Source: Hymenobacter radiodurans
Lineage (GTDB): Bacteria; Bacteroidota; Bacteroidia; Cytophagales; Hymenobacteraceae
Reading direction: 5' to 3'
DNA length: 64,000 nucleotides
Assembly: GCF_004355185.1 (NCBI RefSeq)
Contig: NZ_CP037922.1
Span: 4,664,902 to 4,728,901 of the forward strand
Position 1 is the first letter of the stretch. The number at the start of each line of letters is the position of its first letter. The notes below the pieces were generated by a model, which had not been told where the DNA came from, searched no databases, and saw only the letters and a program-made list of their open reading frames with translations. The position numbers and the translations under genes are program-made. Shown one piece after another: positions 34,087-42,846 of the stretch.

Positions 34087-37000
34087 ATGTCCATTTTTAC
34101 CCCTGCCGGGCGGCTACTGGTAGTTGCCACATTATGCCTGTTATCCAATTATTTAGCTGCTGAGAATGCACCGCGCAGAAACAGCATTTCGTTTATTGAG
34201 AATAAAAGCCAGTGGCCGGCGGCGGTTCGCTTTAAGGCTTCTGTTCCGGGCGGCGATGTGTACGTAGGTGCTACCGGCTTGGTATATGACTGGCACAGCG
34301 CTGCCGATGTAAGTAAGGCACACGCCGATTACGAAGCGGCTAGTACGCTCACTCATCCGCACCCAGCACTCCCAACTACCACCATCCGCGGCCACGCTGT
34401 GTTTGTCGATTTTGTGGGTGCTCAAGCGGTAAAAACTCCAGCAGGCGACCAACTGCAGGCCGCCCACCACAACTACTTTCTGGGCAATGACCCGGCCCAC
34501 TGGGCCAGCAACGTGCGCTCGTTCAGTGCCGTTGAGTACCCGGCGCTTTATCCGGGGGTGGGCCTGCGGCTCTATGGCACCGAAGCAGGCAACCTGAAGT
34601 ACGACTTCACCATTGCGGCCGGAGCTAGTCCGGCCGCCATCGCGCTGCTTTACCGGGGGGCTTTAGGACTCGATCTGCGCCCCGATGGAACCTTGCTCGT
34701 GCGTACTTCCGTGACCGATGTAGAAGAGCAAAAACCTTACGCCTACCAGACCGATGCGCATGGCGTGCGGCAGACCGTAGTTTGCCGCTACCAACTGACT
34801 GGCAGCACTGTCCGGTATGAGTTTCCGGCCGGCTACGACCGCAGCCGGCCCCTCATTATTGACCCCACGGTAGTGGCTTGCACATTTTCGGGCAGCCGAG
34901 GAAGTGTGTGGGGCGAAACAGCGGGCTACGATAAAGAAGGCAATATTTTTACCGGTGGGTTGGCTCAGACATCAGGCTACCCCATTACGCCCGGAGCGTA
35001 CCAAAATGTATTTGCAGGATCACAGGATATTGCCATCAGCAAGCTAAACCCGACCGGCTCCACCTTACTCTATGCGACCTATCTGGGGGGCAATAATTAC
35101 GATGAAATTCGCAGCCTGACCACTACTCCGACTGGTGAATTGTATTTACTCGCCCATACTACTTCCAGTAACTTTCCCACTACCGCAGCTTTCGACCGCA
35201 CCCTCAACGGAGGGAATGACTTAGTGATAAGCAAGTTGAATGCTACCGGCTCGGCCTTGCTGGCCTCTACTTACTACGGGGGCAGCGGCTTTGAAACGGG
35301 TGCCGACCTAGCGTTAGGCGCTTCAGGCGCACTGTATATAGTTGGTAATACTTCTTCCATTAATCTACCCCTCAGCCCCACCGCCTACGACCAAACACTA
35401 GGTGGCAACCAGGATGTCTTTGTGGCCTGCTTTGATGCTAACCTGACTTCTCTTACCTGGAGTACGCTTCTGGGGGGCAATTCTACTGAAACCGTAACGA
35501 CGTTTGGCATCACCTCCACAGACGAGGTTGTGGTGGGAGGCAGTACGCTTAGCATTGATTTTCCAACGACTGCCGGTGCCCTCACCACTACATACCGCGC
35601 TCCGGGTGAGGCCTTTATTAGCCGGCTACAAGCCGACGGTAGAAGGCTCGCCGCTTCTACCTTTTATGGCTCGCCTAATGGGAGCGACAACATCACCAAC
35701 CTTCAGCTGGACAAGGCTAACAACGTTTATATTTTTGGTAATACATCGGGTACGCTCGCGGCTACGCCCGGCGCGGTATCGGCCAGCAATAGCTCTACTT
35801 TTATCACGAAGCTGGCGCCCAGTTTGGCTGATGTGCGCTTTACGGCCCGGCCAGCTATGGGCCCTATCCTGTCAACGGCCTTCGGGCTGGACGCCTGCAA
35901 TAACATTTATGCGGCAGGTTTCACCCCTACGCCCGGCTTGCCACTCATAAATGCGCTGCCTAATAATACCATTGCCGGCTATTACTCTATGACCCTCAGT
36001 AGCGACGCGTCCAAGCTGCTATTCGGATCTTATTTTGGCAATACGACAGCCCACGCACACAGTCAGGTTCACCGCTTTGATTCGCAGGGACGGCTTTATC
36101 AGGTGCTTTGCGCATTTACTTATCCGACCATCGCCGGAGCATATTCGCCTACCAATAGAGCAGGTGGACTTGATGTGCTAGCCTTTAAAATTGACCAGAA
36201 TGCTGGCAGCACTAGCTCGCCGTTGCAGGCTGCAATTGCGCCCGTCGATTCGGCCTGTGCGCCTTACGCCGTGCGCTTTGCTAACGCTAGTATAGGTGAG
36301 GGCAAGTTGCGCTATCGTTGGAATTTTGGAGATGGCACCCCCGCCGATACCGCCCGGCAGCCTTCGCATACGTTCACCGCACCGGGTCTCTATCGTGTGC
36401 AGCTATCAGTGATGTCACCTAATACGTCCTGTGGCAATACCACACGCGACTCGACCATCGTGCTGGTGCGCGTGAAGGCGCTGCCTACCGTAGCGCTGCC
36501 CAAGAACCTGATACTATGTGCAGGTAATTCACTTACAATCAACGCGAATAGTCCGGGCAACACGTACCGCTGGAGTACCGGTGCCACCACCCCTACAATC
36601 AGCGTTACGCAACCTGGTAAGTACTCCGTAATTGTAAACAACGGCCGCTGTAGTAGCCGAGATAGTACCATCGTGAGGCTGGTAACTGAGCCGACCCTGA
36701 CATCTGACACGACGGGCTGCATAGCTGGCGGCATACGACTGCGCACCAGCGCCGAGCCAGGTAGCACGTACCTATGGTCGACTCAGGAGACGACGCCTAG
36801 TATTATGGCACCTACCTCGGGGCGCTATACCGTGCGCATTACGCAAAGCGGCTGCGCAACCGAAAAATCAGTGACTGTGACGCTGCTGCGGCCAGTTTTG
36901 CCCCCCAACATTATTACGCCCAATGGCGACGGCAAAAATGACGTGTTCAAGCCATCGGAGGCCGTAGCTGTTGAGCCGGGTACCCGCCTACGCCTCTATA

Positions 37001-37149
37001 ACCGGTGGGGTAAGGAAGTGTACGCGTCTGATAACTATGCGAATGACTGGATGGCGGCTGGGCAACCTGCCGGGATATATTACTACACCCTCGAAAATGA
37101 GCGGTTTTGTACCCCGCGCGTAAAAGGGTGGCTGGAAGTCGTAAAGTAA
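34087..37149 (+). CDS. Large secreted surface protein: SBBP-type repeats, PKD domain, CHU_C (gliding-motility-associated) C-terminal domain
   Basis: About 1020 residues. After a signal peptide (GRLLVVATLCLLSNYLAAENA) comes an N-terminal domain beginning SFIENKSQWPAAVRFKASVPGG, seen in Bacteroidota SBBP proteins. A beta-propeller-like set of repeats follows (DIAISKLNPTGSTLLYATYLGGNNYDEI; DLVISKLNATGSALLASTYYGGSGFETG; DVFVACFDANLTSLTWSTLLGGNSTE). A PKD domain lies near residues 730-800 (LRYRWNFGDGTPADTARQPSHTFTAPGLYRV). The C-terminal 90 residues (NIITPNGDGKNDVFKP; LRLYNRWGKEVY; WDG-like DWMAAGQPAGIYYYTLE) are the type IX secretion sorting domain, so it is probably exported by that system, whose PorP/GldJ-type genes are 9 kb away. 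Confidence 0.92.
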   Translation: MSIFTPAGRLLVVATLCLLSNYLAAENAPRRNSISFIENKSQWPAAVRFKASVPGGDVYVGATGLVYDWHSAADVSKAHADYEAASTLTHPHPALPTTTIRGHAVFVDFVGAQAVKTPAGDQLQAAHHNYFLGNDPAHWASNVRSFSAVEYPALYPGVGLRLYGTEAGNLKYDFTIAAGASPAAIALLYRGALGLDLRPDGTLLVRTSVTDVEEQKPYAYQTDAHGVRQTVVCRYQLTGSTVRYEFPAGYDRSRPLIIDPTVVACTFSGSRGSVWGETAGYDKEGNIFTGGLAQTSGYPITPGAYQNVFAGSQDIAISKLNPTGSTLLYATYLGGNNYDEIRSLTTTPTGELYLLAHTTSSNFPTTAAFDRTLNGGNDLVISKLNATGSALLASTYYGGSGFETGADLALGASGALYIVGNTSSINLPLSPTAYDQTLGGNQDVFVACFDANLTSLTWSTLLGGNSTETVTTFGITSTDEVVVGGSTLSIDFPTTAGALTTTYRAPGEAFISRLQADGRRLAASTFYGSPNGSDNITNLQLDKANNVYIFGNTSGTLAATPGAVSASNSSTFITKLAPSLADVRFTARPAMGPILSTAFGLDACNNIYAAGFTPTPGLPLINALPNNTIAGYYSMTLSSDASKLLFGSYFGNTTAHAHSQVHRFDSQGRLYQVLCAFTYPTIAGAYSPTNRAGGLDVLAFKIDQNAGSTSSPLQAAIAPVDSACAPYAVRFANASIGEGKLRYRWNFGDGTPADTARQPSHTFTAPGLYRVQLSVMSPNTSCGNTTRDSTIVLVRVKALPTVALPKNLILCAGNSLTINANSPGNTYRWSTGATTPTISVTQPGKYSVIVNNGRCSSRDSTIVRLVTEPTLTSDTTGCIAGGIRLRTSAEPGSTYLWSTQETTPSIMAPTSGRYTVRITQSGCATEKSVTVTLLRPVLPPNIITPNGDGKNDVFKPSEAVAVEPGTRLRLYNRWGKEVYASDNYANDWMAAGQPAGIYYYTLENERFCTPRVKGWLEVVK

Positions 37150-37230
37150 GCAGGCCAAGTCGGGCAGTTGCCGGGAGGTTCCTTACTTTTACCGGCACCA
37201 AAACGGATTTATCACACCAGTTTCTGCTTC

Positions 37231-38634
37231 ATGAATTTTCGCACCGAGAAAGACACCATGGGCCCCGTACAGGTGCCCGCCGACGCCTACTACGGCGCCC
37301 AAACCCAGCGCTCCATTGATAACTTCCGCATTGCTCAGGATATCAATCGGATGCCGAAGGAAATCATCCGCGCTTTTGCTTATCTGAAGAAGGCCGCTGC
37401 GTTTACCAACCGCGACGCCGGCGTATTATCGGCCGAAAAAGCTGAACTGATTGGCCGCGTGTGCGATGAGATTCTGGAAGGCAAACTGGATGCGGAGTTT
37501 CCGCTGGTGGTGTGGCAAACCGGCTCGGGCACGCAGTCGAATATGAACGTGAACGAGGTGGTAGCTTACCGCGGCCACGTACTGCAGGGCGGTCAGCTCA
37601 GCGACGAGAAGAAAGCGCTGGCCCCCAACGACGACGTAAATAAGTCGCAAAGCTCGAACGACACCTTCCCCACGGCCATGCACATTGCGGCCTACAAAAT
37701 ATTGGTGGAAGTGACGATGCCCGGCATTGAGAAGCTGCGCGATACGCTCAAGCGCAAGTCGGAGGAGTATATGCACGTGGTAAAGATTGGCCGCACCCAC
37801 CTCATGGACGCCACGCCGCTCACCGTCGGCCAAGAGTTTTCGGGCTATGTATCGCAGCTCGACCACGGCTTGCGGGCTATCAAAAACACGCTGGCGCACT
37901 TATCGGAGTTGGCCTTGGGCGGTACGGCCGTGGGTACGGGCATCAATACGCCCCCCAACTACTCCGAAAACGTAGCCAAGCACATTGCCGACTTAACGGG
38001 TCTGCCCTTTGTTACAGCCGAAAACAAATTTGAAGCCCTGGCTGCCCACGACGCGATTGTGGAAGCGCACGGTGCATTGAAAACGGTAGCGGCCTCGCTG
38101 ATGAAGATTGCCAACGACATTCGTCTGCTGGCTTCTGGCCCGCGTGCTGGCATTGGCGAGCTGTATATTCCTGATAATGAGCCTGGTTCCAGCATCATGC
38201 CCGGCAAAGTAAACCCCACCCAGAGCGAAGCCATGACCATGGTAGCCGCACAGGTGATGGGCAACGACGTGGCCATCAACATCGGCGGCATGAACGGCCA
38301 CTTCGAGTTGAATGTGTTCAAGCCTTTGATGATCTATAACTTCCTGCACTCGGCTCGCCTTATCGGGGATGTGTGCGTGTCGTTTAATGACAAGTGCGCG
38401 GAAGGCATCAAGCCAATTGAGGAGAATATCAAGAAGCACGTAAACAGCTCCTTGATGCTGGTAACGGCCTTGAACCCACATATTGGCTACTATAAAGCCG
38501 CTGAGATTGCTCAAACCGCGCACCGCGAAGGCAGCACTCTCAAAGAAACCGCCCTCAAGCTTGGATACCTGACTGAAGAGCAGTTTAATGAGTGGCTGAA
38601 GCCGGAAGATATGGTGGGCGAGATAAAGAAGTAG
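37231..38634 (+). CDS. fumC: Fumarate hydratase class II
   Basis: 467 residues from ATG 37231 ([28 protein letters not shown]). It hydrates fumarate to malate in the TCA cycle, with no iron-sulfur cluster. Family motifs: [36 protein letters not shown], the signature [15 protein letters not shown] and a substrate-binding region [12 protein letters not shown]. Intact, including an internal GCCCCCC. Confidence 0.97.
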   Translation: MNFRTEKDTMGPVQVPADAYYGAQTQRSIDNFRIAQDINRMPKEIIRAFAYLKKAAAFTNRDAGVLSAEKAELIGRVCDEILEGKLDAEFPLVVWQTGSGTQSNMNVNEVVAYRGHVLQGGQLSDEKKALAPNDDVNKSQSSNDTFPTAMHIAAYKILVEVTMPGIEKLRDTLKRKSEEYMHVVKIGRTHLMDATPLTVGQEFSGYVSQLDHGLRAIKNTLAHLSELALGGTAVGTGINTPPNYSENVAKHIADLTGLPFVTAENKFEALAAHDAIVEAHGALKTVAASLMKIANDIRLLASGPRAGIGELYIPDNEPGSSIMPGKVNPTQSEAMTMVAAQVMGNDVAINIGGMNGHFELNVFKPLMIYNFLHSARLIGDVCVSFNDKCAEGIKPIEENIKKHVNSSLMLVTALNPHIGYYKAAEIAQTAHREGSTLKETALKLGYLTEEQFNEWLKPEDMVGEIKK

Positions 38635-38663
38635 CCCCAGGTACCGACTTATTAGTTAGTTAT

Positions 38664-38702
38664 AAAAACCGGCGACCAGCTATAGTGCTGGTCGCCCGTT
38701 TT
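38664..38702 (+). terminator. Intrinsic terminator after fumC
   Basis: CGACCAGC and GCTGGTCG form the stem around a short loop, with a T run after the right arm. It lies 30 bp past the fumC stop. Confidence 0.75.
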
Positions 38703-38785
38703 CGTATTGCCTTATCGTTGATTAAGTTACCGATTTCCTTTTTTCCAGCATCTTTAGGGCTGACTTTCACGCACCTGCCCTCTCT

Positions 38786-39379
38786 ATGGATTTCGCTCAG
38801 GACATTATTCTTGAAAATAACCGGGCTCAGCTGCGCCCCCTGACTGCCCAGGATTTTGAGGGACTGCAATCTGTTGCGTTCGATCCTGATTTGTGGCAGT
38901 TTACCCTCACCCGCGGCGACGACCGAATTAGTCTGGCCGCTTACATTGCGGCGGCAGTACAGGGCCGCGAGCAGCAGCAGCGCTATCCATTCCTGATAGT
39001 AGACAAGCTAACGAACCAGGTAGCCGGCAGTACCAGCTACTACAACATCAATCTGGAGGATGGGCGATTGTCCATTGGCTACACATGGGTGGGCACGGAA
39101 TTTCAACGTAGCGGCCTGAACCGAGCGGCCAAGCATCTGCTGTTTCGGCATGCCTTCGATGTGCTAGCGTGCGAGCGAGTGGAGTTGGAAACCGATGCCC
39201 ATAATTTAAAGTCGCAGGCTGCGATGCGGCGCATGGGAGCCACGGAGGAAGGCACGTTGCGCAGCCACCGCTACACGCAGGGCGGGCGGCGGCGCGACAC
39301 GGTAATTTTCAGCGTGTTGAAGCCTGAATGGCATCACTTGCGCACCACAACTTTTAAAGACTTCGACAACCATGGCTGA
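38786..39379 (+). CDS. GNAT-family N-acetyltransferase (RimJ/RimL type)
   Basis: 197 residues. The layout is that of ribosomal-protein N-acetyltransferases: NNRAQLRPLTAQDFEGLQSVAF at the start, VAGSTSYYNINLEDGRLSIGYTWVGTEFQRSGLNRAAKHLLFRHAF, with the acetyl-CoA loop (RSGLNRA in place of Q/RxxGxG/A), and VELETDAHNLKSQAAMRRMGATEEGTLR, the conserved end. The acceptor is not predictable. Its stop overlaps the dgkA start by 8 nt. Confidence 0.9.
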   Translation: MDFAQDIILENNRAQLRPLTAQDFEGLQSVAFDPDLWQFTLTRGDDRISLAAYIAAAVQGREQQQRYPFLIVDKLTNQVAGSTSYYNINLEDGRLSIGYTWVGTEFQRSGLNRAAKHLLFRHAFDVLACERVELETDAHNLKSQAAMRRMGATEEGTLRSHRYTQGGRRRDTVIFSVLKPEWHHLRTTTFKDFDNHG

Positions 39380-39764
39380 TTTGCCCCCCAGGCAGCATAG
39401 CCTACTTCGACGCCGCGCCGCAAGCTTCGGGCATGCCTTTCGCGGGGTGGTGTCGGCGCTGGGCTCGGAGGTGCACCTGCGCTTTCACGCCCTGGCTACG
39501 GTGGTCGTGATAGGGTTGGGATTTTACTTTAGCATCAGCCGGACGGAGTGGGCGCTAGTGGCGCTGGCCGTTGGCACCGTCTGGACGGCGGAACTGGCAA
39601 ATACCGCCATTGAGGCGCTCACTGATTTGGTGTCGCCGGAGTATCATCCGTTGGCTGGGAAGGCCAAGGATGTAGCCGCGGGGGCCGTTTTATTGGCTGC
39701 GCTGGCCGCTGTGGTAGTCGGATTACTCATATTTGCCCCCCGGGTATGGGGGTTGGTTGAGTAG
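39372..39764 (+). CDS. dgkA: Diacylglycerol/undecaprenol kinase family protein
   Basis: 130 residues, with three membrane helices. The conserved DagK block is present: ELANTAIEALTDLVSPEYHPLAGKAKDVAAGAVLLAALAA, with the catalytic glutamates and the KDxAAGAVL motif. These integral membrane kinases phosphorylate undecaprenol or diacylglycerol with ATP. The gene contains GCCCCCC twice and is intact. Translation is coupled to the acetyltransferase upstream. Confidence 0.92.
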   Translation: MADLPPRQHSLLRRRAASFGHAFRGVVSALGSEVHLRFHALATVVVIGLGFYFSISRTEWALVALAVGTVWTAELANTAIEALTDLVSPEYHPLAGKAKDVAAGAVLLAALAAVVVGLLIFAPRVWGLVE

Positions 39765-39898
39765 AGCGAAATAGGCCTCAAAAACAATTACTAAAGCGCG
39801 GCGTAAGGACTACTGTTCCGATTATGGGTCCGCCTCAGTGAGGTTTTCGCCCTGCAAGTAGCTTGTTGCTGCTTGTTCACTGCTTCCTTCCAGTAGTT

Positions 39899-40366
39899 AT
39901 GCGCTCTACTCTACTTCTTGTTTCCCTGTCGATGACAGCCTTGCTATCAGTGGGTTGTCAAACCGGCGTGAACGTGACTACCCCCACCGATGCCCCCGTA
40001 ACGGGCAGCGTATCAGGCACCGATACTCCCGCCCCGACCAGCGCCAATACGGTGATGCCCACACCCGTTCGCTCCTCTATTGCCGACACTACCGGGCGCC
40101 CCGTCTGGCTCCGAGAGCGTATTCAAAAAATACTGGCGGAAGAACCTGCCAACCCACCTGTGCAGGTATTCCGCTACCTCTACAACGACCAAGTGGTATA
40201 CTATGAAACGGCGCCTTGCTGCGACTTTTTTACTACGCTTTACGCCGCCGATGGCAAAATCATCTGTCAGCCCGACGGCGGTATCACGGGCAAAGGCGAC
40301 GGGCGATGCGCTGATTTTACGAAAAGACGCACGCGGGAAACGCTAGTTTGGCAAGATCCCCGATAG
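39899..40366 (+). CDS. Lipoprotein of unknown function (DUF6970-like)
   Basis: About 155 residues from ATG 39899. The signal LLLVSLSMTALLSVGCQTG ends in a lipobox Cys. A Thr/Pro-rich linker of about 40 residues leads to a small domain (RPVWLRERIQKILAEEPANPPVQVFRYLYNDQVVYYETAPCCDFFTTLYAADG) that occurs widely in Bacteroidota lipoproteins. Its paired Cys (PCCD) and later Cys may form disulfides. Function unknown. Confidence 0.78.
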   Translation: MRSTLLLVSLSMTALLSVGCQTGVNVTTPTDAPVTGSVSGTDTPAPTSANTVMPTPVRSSIADTTGRPVWLRERIQKILAEEPANPPVQVFRYLYNDQVVYYETAPCCDFFTTLYAADGKIICQPDGGITGKGDGRCADFTKRRTRETLVWQDPR

Positions 40367-40477
40367 GCTGAGCCCTTCGATTTAGATAAATTTGTCCGTC
40401 GTTATAAGGCTGTCACTTACCTCTCGATAGCCAATTGCTACGGTTGATTTCTAATCCGTTTTCATCATTCAACTCCC

Positions 40478-40969
40478 ATGATCAACACCATCGAAAAACT
40501 AGCCGCTTATAACATCTGGGCCAATGATACCTTGCTAGCGCATATGGATAAAGCGGTTGCGGGCGGCGCCGAAATCCCGGCTGTGGCCCTGCGCTTATTC
40601 AGCCACGTACTCAATGCTCAGGCTATCTGGATTGCTCGCCTCACCGATACGCAAAGCCCAGTAAAAGTGTGGCAGGAGCACACGCTGGAAGGCTTGCACC
40701 AGCTTCATGCCCAAACCTCCGGGCGTCTGCTTCAGATGGCTCAGGCAGCCGACGAAACTGAACTGCACCGCATAATTACCTATACCAACTCGGTGGGTGA
40801 CGCCTATGTTAGTCAGGTATCAGATGTGCTGACCCACGTACACGTGCACGCCAACTATCACCGCGGCCAGGTAGCTACTCGCCTACGCGACAATGGGTTA
40901 GAGCCCATCAACACCGACTTTATCACCTACTGCCGCGAGATGTCAGCTAAGGAAACCGTGAGCCTGTAG
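40478..40969 (+). CDS. DinB-family protein
   Basis: 163 residues forming a four-helix bundle. It starts MINTIEKLAAYNIWANDTLLAH and has the metal-site helices RLFSHVLNAQAIWIARL and HVHVHANYHRGQVATRLRDNG. His residues in the second and last helices bind a divalent metal in the family, which includes bacillithiol- or mycothiol-dependent transferases and DNA-damage-inducible proteins. The specific reaction is unknown. Confidence 0.88.
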   Translation: MINTIEKLAAYNIWANDTLLAHMDKAVAGGAEIPAVALRLFSHVLNAQAIWIARLTDTQSPVKVWQEHTLEGLHQLHAQTSGRLLQMAQAADETELHRIITYTNSVGDAYVSQVSDVLTHVHVHANYHRGQVATRLRDNGLEPINTDFITYCREMSAKETVSL

Positions 40970-40993
40970 CTACTGAGCTTGCAGCGCTTACGT

Positions 40994-41029
40994 AAAAACC
41001 CTTCTGGCTTGCATACCAGAAGGGTTTTT
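40994..41029 (+). terminator. Intrinsic terminator after the DinB-family gene
   Basis: AAAAACCCTTCTGG and its complement form a clear hairpin ending in T5. It does not use the GCCCCC core. Confidence 0.85.
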
Positions 41030-41066
41030 GTTTGTTATCCAGCCATTCTCCTTAACGCCCCATTCT

Positions 41067-41702
41067 ATGTCTGCTCCCCTTTCTTCTGTTTTGACTCCCG
41101 AGCGCTTAGCCTCAGCCTATACTTACGCCTCTTATCGTCAGCTTATTGATGAACTGATGGCTCAAAACCTCACCACCGGCACTAATCAAACGGAGCAGAT
41201 TTTACAATATGCTCGCTTGAATGTGCAGCGGATGCGCCGGGTAGATAAAACAATTGTACTGCTGCCCGAGCTACATGAGGCTCTGGCCAATCTGCAAAAT
41301 AAGTACGTGTGGCTCACGCTCACGGAAGGTTGGTGCGGCGACGCGGCCCAGATTGTGCCCGTAATAGAAGCCATTGTGCAAGCCAGCAACGGCAAGTTGG
41401 AATCTCGCTACCTGCTGCGCGATGAGAACCTGGATCTGATGGATCGTTATCTCACCGATGGCGGGCGCTCGATTCCTAAACTCATTGTATTACAGGCAGA
41501 TACACTTACGGAAGCCGCTACATGGGGTCCACGTCCGGCGCCTGCCCAGGCCATGTTTCGCGATTTAAAAAGCCAGAATCTGCCTTTTGAAGAATTTGCT
41601 ACCCAGCTTCACGGCTGGTACGCCCGTGATAAAACCCAATCAACTCAGCGGGAGCTGCTGGAGTTGGTTCGGGCACTGGAGCCTGCGCTTAGTGTGAAGT
41701 AA
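41067..41702 (+). CDS. Thioredoxin-family protein with a single active-site Cys
   Basis: About 211 residues from ATG 41067 (MSAPLSSVLTPERLASAYTY). The thioredoxin-like fold has KYVWLTLTEGWCGDAAQIVPVIEAI; the active site is WCGDA, so only the first Cys of the normal WCxxC remains. The cis-Pro segment reads GRSIPKLIVL. This variant is known in Bacteroidota 'thioredoxin family' proteins. Monothiol chemistry or binding is possible; a classic disulfide reductase is not. Confidence 0.82.
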   Translation: MSAPLSSVLTPERLASAYTYASYRQLIDELMAQNLTTGTNQTEQILQYARLNVQRMRRVDKTIVLLPELHEALANLQNKYVWLTLTEGWCGDAAQIVPVIEAIVQASNGKLESRYLLRDENLDLMDRYLTDGGRSIPKLIVLQADTLTEAATWGPRPAPAQAMFRDLKSQNLPFEEFATQLHGWYARDKTQSTQRELLELVRALEPALSVK

Positions 41703-41738
41703 GCGTAGTGTCATTCCGTAACCACTTGATTTGAAAGC

Positions 41739-41773
41739 AAAAAAAGCCCCCAGACGACGTCTGGGGGGCTTTT
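41739..41773. terminator. Intrinsic terminator between convergent genes
   Basis: A7-GCCCCCAGACG pairs with CGTCTGGGGGGC-T4 almost without a loop. It lies between the thioredoxin-like gene and the DUF4382 gene. Confidence 0.85.
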
Positions 41774-41789
41774 CAACTTTAAGTCAGAC

Positions 41790-42629
41790 TTAGTCAAGTT
41801 TGGTTTGACCCAACTCCGTCACCTGATTATTGGTAACTGTGATGTCGGTGCGAACCACGTTTTTGTAAGCTGGCTGATTAGCAGGAGCGGTAGTAGTGGG
41901 GAAAAACTCTACGCGATAAACGCCGGAGGGTAAGCTACCCAACTGGAAACCGCCCGAGGCGTCAGCGGAAGTGCTGAAAGTATCGGCGGGCGTAATAGAA
42001 GCGCGGATAGCCAATATTTGGGGCAACGACGCGCTAGGCGTAACTGTGCCGCGCAGACCGCCAGCAATATCCTGAGCGATAACACGGATAACTGGTTTCA
42101 GCAGAAAGCGCTCTTTCTTGTCGTTGCCGGGGCGCCAGTTGCCGCGCTGCACAATCGACTTGGCTACGTCGAAGTCGAGCAGAAGCTGGAAGGTTTCACG
42201 CTCCCGCAAAGTTGCTTTGTTTAGTTTCAGCTTAACGCCAGAAGTCTGACCGCTAGGCGTTTTCAGATCATACACTTGGCCATCACGGGTAGTGACGGTG
42301 CTGTTTGGACCGAGTACCAAGCGAATTTCTTTCAAATCACCGGGCTCGAAATCAGTATCCACCAGCAGCGCGGAGCGACCATTTACATAGTCGAGTATAT
42401 TGAGCGTTTGGGGCGTGAAAGGCAGTAACTCCCAGCCATCGGCGCTCTGTTCATCCTTAAGGTGCACTTCAATCTGACGGACATCCAGCGTTACTTTCTG
42501 GAAGTCGCCGGGTGCATCCGTTAGGCGGATTTGCAGCTTGGTAGCGTTGTTACTGCTTTTGTCGTCGGCGCAGCTTGCTAACGTAAGCCCAGCAAGTATT
42601 GCAACGGGCAGATAGTGTGAGATTTTCAT
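41790..42629 (-). CDS. DUF4382-domain lipoprotein with a carboxypeptidase-like C terminus
   Basis: 279 residues. Lipoprotein signal (LPVAILAGLTLASCADD). A DUF4382 domain follows (LQIRLTDAPGDFQKVTLDVRQIEVHLKDEQ; FTPQTLNILDYVNGRSALLVDTDFEPGDLKEIRLVLG), common in Bacteroidota lipoproteins. The last 80 residues look like a CarboxypepD_reg-type beta domain (GLRGTVTPSASLPQILAIRAS; GFQLGSLPSGVYRVEF). Probably surface or periplasmic; function unknown. Confidence 0.86.
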   Translation of the reverse strand: MKISHYLPVAILAGLTLASCADDKSSNNATKLQIRLTDAPGDFQKVTLDVRQIEVHLKDEQSADGWELLPFTPQTLNILDYVNGRSALLVDTDFEPGDLKEIRLVLGPNSTVTTRDGQVYDLKTPSGQTSGVKLKLNKATLRERETFQLLLDFDVAKSIVQRGNWRPGNDKKERFLLKPVIRVIAQDIAGGLRGTVTPSASLPQILAIRASITPADTFSTSADASGGFQLGSLPSGVYRVEFFPTTTAPANQPAYKNVVRTDITVTNNQVTELGQTKLD

Positions 42630-42794
42630 GAAAAGGTACAGATGAAAATGAAGGCAGCGAAGCTTGGTTGGCTGCGCACTACTCTAGCCATATTCAAGCC
42701 AGATTTATAGGATTTATTATATCGAAAATAAATAAATATGCTTTTACAATGAATATTAACCAAAGCACTTGCTTCTCTCACTTATTGCTAAGAC

Positions 42795-42832
42795 AAAAAA
42801 GCCCCCCACTAGTAACTAATGAGGGGCTTTTT
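42795..42832 (-). terminator. Intrinsic terminator for the AsmA-like gene
   Basis: A6-GCCCCCC (plus strand) pairs with GAGGGGC-T5 around a loop, 15 bp past the stop of the minus-strand gene. Confidence 0.78.
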
Positions 42833-42846
42833 CCAATATGGAAGAA